A stretch of 64,000 nucleotides of DNA from Lophius americanus (taxonomy: Eukaryota; Chordata; Actinopteri; Lophiiformes; Lophiidae): the NCBI GenBank assembly GCA_037951165.1, contig JBBDHG010000004.1, forward strand, positions 2,871,501 through 2,935,500, in the 5' to 3' direction. Positions 1 to 10,500 of this stretch are shown in pieces. Position 1 is the first letter of the stretch; each line of letters starts with the position of its first letter. A model generated the notes under the pieces. The model was given only the letters and a program-made list of their open reading frames with translations, was not told where the DNA came from and ran no database searches. Position numbers and translations under genes: made by a program.

Positions 1-2639
1 CAGCGTTAGCTAGCCAACTTAGGTTAGCGTTAACCAACTTCACCTAATTTGCCGGTGGAGCGTTCTGGCTGAGCTGTATTATTTTCACTTAACAACGAAG
101 CACATATTAGATCTGGTGTCCAAACCAGTTGCCGACACTACTAGGACTAACCTAATACACTCAGCTAAACTCGCCGTAGTGGCTCTGGTTAGCATGCAAT
201 TCAGATTCCAATATAAATGCTAGCTAGCTAGCCGACAATCTAATTAGTTTACTCCTGGTACCGGGTCTCACCTAGATCCACATGAATCTTGTTTTCATTC
301 AAGCTTTTATTTCCTTTTTGTGTCTGTCCTTGATGGCGCAGATATTTCTCTTAGATCTAGCGCGATATCAGATCAATTTGCTGATTCTTATTACTCTTTC
401 CACTCAGGTTGTCGCCATCTTGTTTACCTCCCCCCAACTTGCACTGACAGCCCATACATTAATGCGTCAAATCCTACTTTTTCCTCCCACTCTGCTGGAT
501 CATGCTGGAACCACGTTCAAACAGTTCTGACACAAAATAAACGTAATGCATTAACTTATCCACAGGTTAAAACGTAATTAAGTTGTTTGATCTAATTGAA
601 AATTATGAAAGTTTAAGAACTGACATTCCCAGTAGGCATGAAACACCTCATAATTTCAGAGGTGGAGAGAAACACAATTGTGTCCTCTTAAAACACGCCT
701 TTATTTCATATATTTAAATTTCATCTGTTTACACTACAAAATAAATTCAACGCTGATGATCTCCAAGCAAAGTCAAAAACATTTTGGTTCTCCATCATTA
801 ACAACACCTGTGGTTCACTTGCGCCGGGACAAAACACATTTTATGGTTAGGAGGAGAATTACAATAGAGACTAAATAAACACAGGGCAGCAAATAAACTC
901 CCGAATAGAAATATTTAAGTTTCTGATCAAAATGTATAAGGTTTTATATTTATTTTTTCTTTGTTTCAATCATTAGGGATAAATTACTGCCTCCTGTGAG
1001 GTGAGTATACATACAAATTAACCCAATTAGCTTAAACCTAAACTTATGCCATTTCTGGTATCTGACATTAATTAATGAGTCAATACAATGACAAAGGGGA
1101 AGTGTGCGATATGCTACATAGATAATATCATGATTGGCTTTTCTCCTTACATCAAAAACGTTTTTATTGCAATTTCAAATTATGACAGTAGCACAGAGTA
1201 TCATGTATAATGGGACAAAATTATGAGTGTATGTACCTAAGCAGGTATATCAAAGTTCATGAAAAAATGCTTTTTGAATAAAAAGACAAGAAAGAACTAC
1301 AACAAACAAACATCCATCTCCCATAGCAAAGACGTGTGTTGTGAGCAGCTGGTGCTCTACATTGAGTATAAAAAGTGAAATTACAACCCAGCAAATTGCA
1401 AATGCTGAAAAGTATTCAGGAAAGGACCCCATATCTAATGGTACATTTGACTGGAATTATGAAGAGAATGTCTGATTTTTTTCAAGTTATCTGGGAGGGC
1501 CACGATGTCTGGAAACATTGTGTATTAGTGAGAGAAAAAGCGTGGTTCCAATTGAGCGAATTGTTTTGTTTTTCCGAGCCAAGAGGGAGTATGGACAAAG
1601 CCATTCCAGTCGACAAAACCTCTTCCACAGTTAAACAGAATAAGGCAACCACAATGTTAGGGTCAAGTCTGGCAGCAAAAATCTGGAGAAAGGGAAATAA
1701 AAACCTTGGCCCAGTAATTGGCTGGGACTGGGACAGGACCAAAACATGTTGATAAAAGAGGCCTCATTAATCTGGCAATTGTCAAAGAAAGAACTGACAT
1801 CAAGATACATTTGGGACAGTTGGATTTTCGAGATGTAGTCTTTTTGTACCACCTGAACTGAGCTAGGCCTTAGTTGTCGTCCCCGACAGCTAGGGTATAT
1901 CCTCAAAAATTCCCTCATGCCCTGCGTTGTAAAAGCAATTCCATTGATTGAACCCCTCCCTTCACATCACCCTAACTGTCAAATTTTGGTATGTATTATG
2001 TAAACTGCATTTTCTTTTGTTTGTTATTTTATTTATTACCTCCACCAGTAAGAGTTTCCCATGCTTGTTTTTTTTGGCTACAAAATATTTCAAGTGTACG
2101 GATTTAGTGAAATTTTACCCAGCCAATGATGATATCCTGCTGACAGGGAGCAAAGGCACATGAGCCCCAAGCTCCCCCGAAATGAACAATCAAAGGAACG
2201 TCTAAGGAACAAAGGTGTGAACAATAATGGACACTACTACAAAAAATAATATAACAAATAATTGATACTATATTTCCTCTAGTGTTGGAAATCAATGGAC
2301 CTTTCCCCAAATCTATCCAGTTCTTCCTTGCATTAACATCTATGTGGGTAAAAAAGTTGAAAATGATCTATGAAATAGTTTTTGAGTGATGGCGTTAACA
2401 CTAAAAAATTGCGAACGCTGCGGCGGCGATGGCTACGATGATTCCATAAAATCCCCGAATGTTCGGGCATATAATTTAACAGTGTGGGAGACATAGAGGG
2501 GATGAGTCTACCAGTTTGAAAAGAGAATTCCAAGTTTCTTCTTATATAGACCGACCTAAGTCTGATTCCCATGTGTGTGTAAATATATATATACATACCA
2601 TACATATTTGTATTTTTTTTTACATTTGTGTGCATATTT

Positions 2640-3143
2640 CTGCTCAAACTATCAGAAACAGACTCCTTGAGGGTGGCATGAAGGCCCGACGTCCACAAGT
2701 GGGGCCTGTGCTCACAGCCCGGCACCATGCAGTCCGATTGACATCTGCCAAAGAACACCAGAATTGGTAGAATCAGGTCTGGGGGGAGATCCCCCAGGAG
2801 ACCATCCGTTGTCTGGATGCACCTGGAGCATGCCCAGACATTGTAGGGAGTGCATACAGATATGTGGGGGCCATTCACAATACTGAGCCACATTGAGTTG
2901 GTTTGAGGAAATTCATAATAGTGGGATCAGCCTGGGGTCTAATTTTTCCACTTTGATGTAGAGCATGATTCTGAATCTAGTCCTGAATGGTTTAATGATT
3001 TGGGTTCCCATTGATCATTCTTAAGTTATTTTGTTCTCACAAATTAAACTATGGAATCAATAGATTTTCAACTGGAATATTTCACTCATCCAGATCTGGG
3101 ATGTGTGATTTAAGTGTTCCCTTTATTTTTTTGGAGCAGTGTA
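2640..3143 (+). mobile_element. Tc1-like DNA transposon remnant, internally deleted
   Basis: The plus strand at about 2640-2770 reads as the DNA-binding part of a Tc1 transposase (words such as IRNRLLEGG, RRPQVGPVLTARHH and SAKEHQNW) and then stops. The sequence jumps directly to the transposase C-terminus near 2775-2895 (WGEIPQETIR..., then a stop), followed by the 3' flank. At 3111-3143 lies the right terminal inverted repeat of a common fish Tc1 family (AAGTGTTCCCTTTATTTTTTT...GCAGTGTA). The catalytic DDE core is missing, so the copy is non-autonomous and dead. No matching left terminal repeat was found. The family assignment rests on remembered consensus and should be close; the subfamily is not determined. 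Confidence 0.8.
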
Positions 3144-3252
3144 TGTATATATAATATAATATAATATATATATATATATAATATAATATATATATAATAT
3201 TATATATATATATAATATATATATATAATATAATATAATATATATATATACA
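3144..3252. repeat. TA / ATATA low-complexity tract
   Basis: About 110 bases of TA and TAATA units directly abut the right terminal repeat of the Tc1-like remnant. Tc1 elements insert at TA dinucleotides, so the element may have landed in, or seeded expansion of, this tract. An open frame through it on the minus strand (Ile/Tyr only) is an artefact. Confidence 0.9.
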
Positions 3253-3429
3253 AAAACACACAATCCACATCTAGTGCCTTTCCAAAGCTTGGATGAATGG
3301 GAGGGTTGTGTCAGGGAGGGGATTTGAAGTAAAAACCAATGTCAAATGTTTTTCTTAAAAAAATCGCTTTACATGCAGTTCATACATAAATGTATATAAA
3401 CGTTTATATATTCAAATTGTTGAATAAAC

Positions 3430-3730
3430 AGAGGAGTCCCATTACATATGGTCAAGTGTAGAGGTGGCAGTATGATGTTATGGGAATGCTTACCCATAAT
3501 AGTGAATGAACTCTTGAGAATGTCAGGGCACCAGTCTTTGAGTTGAAGCTCAACTGTAACTGGGTATGCAGCAAGACAATGGGTGCTGCGGTCTGGACCT
3601 GAGAGCAGTTCATGCTTACAAACTGCAAAATGCTATGTTGCTATTCCAAAGCAGTTACAGTAGAGGTTTGGGCAAAAGATTTCACCACAACAATGTCAGA
3701 TACTAACCTCCATTCAAAGGAGACTTTTTT
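3430..3730 (+). mobile_element. Second, highly degenerate Tc1-like transposase remnant
   Basis: Short blocks align by eye with a different Tc1-like transposase from the one at 2.6 kb: a GGTGGCAGTATGATG...TGGGAATGCTT block near 3467-3490, an AACTGGGTATGCAGCAAGACAATGG block near 3557-3580, a GTTCATGCTTACAAA block near 3608, and a TGGGCAAAAGATTTC block near 3670. They occur in the order expected for the catalytic half of the transposase but are broken by stops and deletions. No terminal repeats were recognised. It is a relic. Confidence 0.5.
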
Positions 3731-4085
3731 TTTATCGAATTTTTTCTGCTGAAGATGGCATGACTATGAAGTTCAGGGAACCCAACACTTTTTCTTACTG
3801 GTGACTCGGGTATTAAGATGTTGTATAAATATAGAAAAAAAGTTATCATTTGAAATCATTATCATTTTGTGGGGACTTAGGTTGTCTCCATTTTATATTT
3901 CATATATAATACAGTCTGATACTCACCAAAACCCAATTAATCAAGGAGTGTGTTAGACACACTTAGCAATTGTGCATAAATGAGTTCATCGTACCTTCTA
4001 CTTATGCAACACTGAATGTGCACGTTAATATCACTTAAATGTCACTTGAAGAAAATCTAACATCACATTTCAGTAACTGGTAAAT

Positions 4086-4192
4086 TTTATTGTGAGCACT
4101 GACAGATTATAATAGGAAACAAGCTAGTACAATAGTACAGTGAGAGAAATAGCTCCTTGCAATAATTACAGAGACGTTTGTATTATTTTATT
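4086..4192 (-). terminator. Candidate sugp1 polyadenylation signals
   Basis: Two minus-strand AATAAA hexamers (plus-strand TTTATT) lie at 4187-4192 and 4086-4091, about 340 and 440 bases beyond the sugp1 stop codon. They are the first canonical signals downstream of the gene and would give a short 3' UTR. No transcript evidence is available. Confidence 0.5.
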
Positions 4193-4530
4193 GGCTCAAG
4201 TCAAGCTTTCAAAGAAAAAAGAATGGTTGAACAAACTGAATAGAAATCATTATGGTGATACGGCAATGTACGTGTATATATTTGAAGATGTTATAAGAAA
4301 TCTGAAATGTAAGAAAACATGCCATCAGTTCATCAAAGGATGTTTTTTTTTAACCATTTCAAATTCCAGAAGTCAGGGAGTACTGACCAACGAGTCTACT
4401 AGTTTCCGCACACAATCTTTGAAAAATTTCTTCAGAGTAGCAATGTCCATCTAACAAGCCATCTGTACAATCTGCAGAAAACTACCTTTAACTTATGAAG
4501 AACAAGTATACACAAAAATGATCCTCTGAC

Positions 4531-7497
4531 TCAATAATACGGTCTCCGTGGATTATTCTGTGGAAATAAAAAATAGGATTAAATACAAACATTAATAAAG
4601 CAAGCAAAACTATCTGTTATTACATATTAGTTAAAAAACCTTCTAAAATAAATTGGATTGAATTCACGGAGAAAGAATCAACAAGAAATAATAAACAGTA
4701 AACAATATGTAAGAGATGTTACCAGTGGGTTTGGCCTGAAACGGTAAGCAAGCATCATCCTCTTCCTATATGCGTCATATTCATCATCGGTCTTCATGAG
4801 CTCAGCAGGACGGTCAATTCCAAACCCTGCTCCATTCATAGCAGTGATTCCCCTGGAGTGTTACAGAGATAAATTCAGAATCAGTTTCTATTTTCTTATT
4901 TTTTATGGCAACTAGTGAACAATTGTAATTGTTAGGTACAGCCAATCTGAGAGAAGCAAAAATAAAACAAACTATATACATACTGCGATGAAAGCCCACA
5001 ACAAATTTGCATTGGCTCATAAGGAAATAATCATGTCCTTTGATAATTGTGCATGGAGGGGAGTACCACGCAACTATCCAAGCACTGAACAGGTGTGATA
5101 AATGGTTGCATATTCTAAATGTGACCCAACAAATAAAAAGATGGACTTAAAAAAAATAAAAAATAAATAGTCTTCAGTTAGATAGATTAACTGGCACCAA
5201 TAGGACCTTATACAAACTATTAGTAATAGTGGAAGTACGCTCTTGATAGTTGGCCATGGCCTTGCAGCCTCCAACTTTCCACAAATGGGTGGTGACCGAT
5301 ACGAACAAATGAGTTTATTTTGAACTTAACAAAAAGAATAAGATATCCTCTTCTTAAATAATAACCCCCCTAAATTTCATAAATTATTTTTTGAATGTTG
5401 CCTGGAGGTCATTTTTTTTTTTTTGCTTTGAACTTCATTTTAAGTGTGACCAGATCAATAAACCTGAATGCATGTGACTTTAAAAACAGTGTGTTTGTGT
5501 GTCCCCTTGATCACATAATGTATGCTGTCCTTCTGCTCTCTTTTCTAGTGTGTATAATAGCCTTAAATCTCTTTCATAGGGGTTTCCCAAACTTCTGCAC
5601 AGTAATTCAGATGTGGTAAAACAAGTTAAGAATACAAAATATTTGCCAGTTTGGTTCTTACAGGACTTATCGGAGGTTCCAGCAGATTTTCACATCCAGT
5701 GAAAAACACATTCACCACCGAGGAATTAATTTTCACAAACAATAACACACAATTTCAGTATAAACATAATCTATTAGCTGCTGTACTTTAATGTTTATTT
5801 TACGGTTTCTAAATAACATAAATGTAGTTTTGAGTAAGTTTAATTTCAATTCTTTTATGTAAAACCTTGATACACAATATATGCTATTTATGTACAATAT
5901 AAACAGTCTTGGGCCCACTACTGACCCATGTGGGACCACGAAAGTAATACCTAAGTCTGTTGATATATTATCACCCATTTGGAAAAACTGCTGCCTGTAA
6001 ATTTCTCACCCGCTCTGTGCAAGTACTCTATGTGTGTGAGGGGCTGCCATGCATTTTAATCATGTGAAAGAGTTTAAGTGCCAGTTCTGGTGCTACTCCT
6101 TTGCAGAGTGCGGCTGTGGCTGACTAGTAAACAATATGTAATTCTTTTATTGGGAATATATTTTCCTCCTGTTTTAACTACGTTTAGCTGAATAGGGTTA
6201 CCTACTTCTACTAAAGTATTTTTACATGGGTCATAATGGTTGTATTTGGGGAGCCGGATTTATTCTGAGGAGATACATTGTGCAAAAACTTTTAGTACCA
6301 TTGCTGTATAATCTATTAGAAGAAATAATAATATGCATATTCCAAATTACAAAAGCACAATGAACCAATTTTTAAAATGTGTTAAATTCAAAATTATAAC
6401 CTGATAAAACAAATATAAAAATAATAAAAGGTCCTAAAAATAAAGGTACTGGATTCCAAATAAAATGGTCAAAATTAAACACTTTTCCTTTGTCTTTATT
6501 AAATAGAAATCATTAAAAAAATACATTTTCCAGCTGTTCCAACAATCCTTAAACAAAAAAGGTCTCAAGCCACATCCGTTTCCAAAGCAGCAAGAAGAAA
6601 ATACGCCATTCAGAAGATGACAAGATGTAAGCATATATTGAAGAAGCGCTCTAAAAAGCACTCTAAAAATGTCAAAATACATGTTATTATTCGAATGATT
6701 AATTAAAAGGGAAATGCACTCACTTGTTGACAGGGGCTTTGATTCCCTGCCCATCACTTCCGAGGCCTTCACCCTCTTTCCAGCCCATCTTCATAAGCAT
6801 TCGGAAACCAAGATTCTCCACCGTTAACTTGAATTCTTTGTATTCCGAGTAGTCTGGGTCACGGCCCTCCTGCAAATCAAGAAGACTTAAGCTGTGCAGT
6901 CCACTATACACTTATTGCAAAAATTCGCTATCAAAATAATTGACTGTAATTCTATACTATCTCATTCTAAAAAAAAAAAAAAAAACTTACTTGTCTAATG
7001 TGAATTGGACAAGTGGACAATTTGTATTGGACACATTGGACAATGTGTCCACCAAGGTCCAACTTCCTCTAATTTAATCTAGCCTTATCCTCAAACTCAA
7101 TGCGTTGTAACCCTCATTTGAGGATACTGTATTTCTAACAGCAAATATTCTAATTTCTTGTGTTGATCCAGATTATTTGGACATGCACCAAATTTAACAC
7201 TCTCTAATAAATACTTCAATATTATAGATTCTGCATCATGATCCATAAATAATTCCCATAGATATTTAAGAACATTTTTATAAATCTAAGAATGTCAAAA
7301 AAGTGAAAACGAAGTCAGTATCCGCCTCTTTATTCACATCTGCACCAAAATTTAATGAGGTTTAATGTGGCCAAAGACCCAGTCTCCCACCCAGATTCAT
7401 GGAAATTGGATCTGTATTTTTTTGTTTGCATAATCTTTGTCACATGCGAAAAAAATTACAGTCATAAAAATAGTGGGGAGGGAGGGAGGGATGGAGG

Positions 7498-7533
<36 letters not shown>

Positions 7534-10500
7534 TTTGGCCACATTGAATCTAATAGACTTACATTAAATTAGTGGGAATTAATATCTCCATCTAAGAATC
7601 CCACAGAGGGAGCTAGATGTACTTGTAGGGAAAATAAAACTCCCATTGCTCTGCTGTCTAAAAACAAGTGCCCCTCATCTGACCCCTGAGGTTTGAAAGG
7701 TTTGAAAACAGTGGCATGGATAGATGATAGCAATCCTGTTTACACACATCTCCAACCGACCTGTGTCTGTTAAGTGTGCAAGACCCTACTGTAGAAAAAC
7801 ACATTTTAATAGTTAATAGCCTCTACGAATTACAACTGAGATGTCTGAAACAAGTTTTTCATTAATCTGAAGAGCTCTTGCTGATAATATTTTCTTGCTG
7901 ATTTATTTTCTTGGTAAAATCTCAAGAAATTACAAAATTAAATAACCTACGAGATTCCTGGAAACCATTTAACCTCCGACAAGGAGGCTAAAAACTTAAA
8001 TAACCAAGTTGTTTTCTTCTCTTCAAACTGTATCCATAGGCGGATTTAAACGTTTGGAGATGTTACTGCAGCATTTGAAATTATATGAATAATATAACTA
8101 AGGCGGTTGGTGTGGTGACGCCATCTTGTGGCAACGAGCTTTCTAGCTAAAACCGTTTGGTTTACCTTCTTATCGGGAAACGGCCGCTCCACCTACTGAG
8201 ATACAGCCGCTATATCTCCGGTTTAAATTAGTCTATGGAGAGTTTCAAGAGCGTTTCGCCACAAGATGATATCATCATTGCAGGGCCAAAGCTGTTTGAA
8301 GTGGAAGGTGCAAGAAACGACCGGCTACAGGGTAATTGGGACTTTCTGAGAGTGTTTGTTGGAGTTGTCGATAGATTTAGAGGATGGTTATTACTCATAC
8401 ATAAATGGAAGAATCTGCATGAACTTTTCCTAAATAAAGCCATCTAGTTGATTCTGATCACAATAATGTCTACTTTGGGTACGGTTGGGCTTTGGTTGAG
8501 GTTTGCGCCGTCTCAGTAGTTTTCTTAGTTTACAGTAGTATGGTATTTACTTCACTCTGTTAACTGGTAAATAAAAAGGGTAAAGTTATCCTTGTGGAAC
8601 AAAAGATTTTCTTACTGGGCTCTGGAATAGGAGAATGCAGAAAACTGACCTTGAGTGCTTTGAAGGTCTCCATGAATTTTTCCAGCTCCTCAGGTGGCAA
8701 GAAATCTCCAATAAAGTGTTTTCCTTTGCCCATTTCTGTTATGGATTCAGCCCACTCTGGGAAAGTAAAGAAAAGAGCCATAGTCAGCTTATAATTACAT
8801 ATGAATAGATACGGACAGCTGCTACTGTTGTAGAGTAGCACTTTGAGATTTGATCCAAATGTAAAGTGCATTATAAATTAAATGTATTATTATTATTATT
8901 AGAGTGAAGAACATGTTCCACATTGATGGTTGGACATACCACGCGTCTTTTCCATTTCCATTTTTCGTAGACGATGCTCCCAGGTGCCTGTCCTATCATC
9001 TACCTCTTCATCGCTGTCATATTCATGTTGATTTTCTCTCATAGCCTTTTCCCACAACATTTGCATATCTGCCATGGCACGCTTATGCTTCATGATCATC
9101 TCATACATCTCCTGCATCTGTGATAACCATCACACACACACACACACAGTTATATTACAGGGCCTTATAATCCTGAGCCTGTGGTGTGAGAAAATCTCCA
9201 GGGTTGAGAAAGTACGTGGAGTTTGGATACACCGACAGTAGAATGTTTGCAATTGAATTTTGTTTAAGCACATTTAGGTGACATTTTCTAACCTCTTGTT
9301 GTTCTATAAGCTGTTTCTTCTGGTCCTCGGACAGCTCAGTCACTCCTACCAAACCATGAGGTTTCCCCTTCTTGTAACCAAGACCTCTAAGCTCATTGGC
9401 TGAAAGACACACCACCACAAACTTACTCCACCAGCTAATAGTGTGTCCAAAAATTATGATTAAACTATTGCTATTTTAAAAAGGGCAACAACATATAATC
9501 TCATGAATACATGTATTTTTAGCAGAACCATTTCTTGAAAATTATCACAATATGTTTAAGATAAGCTAATGTACCAGAGAGAACAGGTGTGTTAGGATCT
9601 GGAACATCGATGTCTGGAGGGACAATGATGGGAGGAATGGGTAACTCGACTTTATCATCCTCTGATCCCCATCTACTCTTTCTCTTCCGTTTGGCAGGTA
9701 GAGTTACTGCCTCCTGAACGTGGGGTTGAGCCGCAGGGTTCAGTGGTGGAGGGACTTCTGGTGATGGAATCACAGCTGGTCGCTGAAGGTCTGTCCCAGA
9801 CTCTGCAGCTGGAGGCAAAGCACTCTGTGTGCCTGGAGTACAATACTCCTGCAATTTCCTCTTATAGAAGCAGTAAGATGGACTTTGGTGGTCATATAAG
9901 AAACTGAAGAACACACAATAGATTTTTAGTATGAGGTGAATGGCACAGCAAAATATGTAAATATGAGCAAACAGTCATATGTATAGTGACCGACCTGAAT
10001 TCAGGGTTGTTTCGGTTCCGCTCAGCAATAATGGCCTCCATCTCTGGACCACCCTCAGCAACAAATTTTGCCAGCTCCTCAACCAACTGCTGGGTTTCTG
10101 GATCCACTGGGGGGGAGACTTTAAGAAGCCTATCAGTACTCGTACTCAATTCACACTCTACTACTGTACTGTACTCAACTGGCCCTCACACACCACCCGT
10201 CTAGAGCCAATAGGGGGATAAGAAGAGGAAGGAGCAAGGGAGGGGGGGAGTGAATGGGGAATAATATGGATGTATGGCTTTTACTATAACAAATGAAGAT
10301 CTATAAGCCCAGAAAGAATTCACCACATATAGTATAAAGCATTTGTCTCCCCGCATTATTTATCTTTTTTAAAACATAATTGAAGTCAATAATCTTCTTT
10401 CTTTAAAATCTTAACAGAATTTAAGGAGACAGAACTTCTGGTGGAGTTATATTGAAATAATAATAAAATTATATCATACTTTACTGGATAATGTGTAATA

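Larger units (their letters stand above)
1..4085. other. Intergenic region left of sugp1, no gene recognised
   Basis: No exon with recognisable protein similarity was found here. The first 250 bases contain repeated GCTAGC/TTAGC words of the kind often seen near fish promoters, but no gene can be tied to them. A 125-codon open frame at 1375-1752 has low-complexity, unconserved-looking content and is overlapped by open frames on the other strand, so I do not call it. The stretch from about 2.6 to 3.75 kb holds Tc1-like transposon remnants and an AT repeat, listed separately. From 3.75 to 4.08 kb I see nothing. Confidence 0.5.
6870..8649. other. sugp1 intron 11
   Basis: Intron of 1.78 kb between the exon encoding ...FMETFKALK and the G-patch exon. 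It contains a purine-rich GGGA/GA repeat near 7474-7535 and, at 8.1-8.33 kb, a promoter-like segment with a possible plus-strand exon (listed separately). The rest, including a stretch at 6999-7050 with repeated TTGGACA words, shows no gene. Confidence 0.55.

Noticed and set aside
282..577. Two overlapping open frames near the left edge, one rich in Leu/Ile
   Set aside because: Short, overlapping in two frames, no homology recognised; hydrophobicity follows from T-rich sequence.
1375..1918. 125-codon plus-strand frame and overlapping minus-strand frames
   Set aside because: Frames are open on both strands over the same bases, with no recognised motif, no splice context and no repeat family identified.
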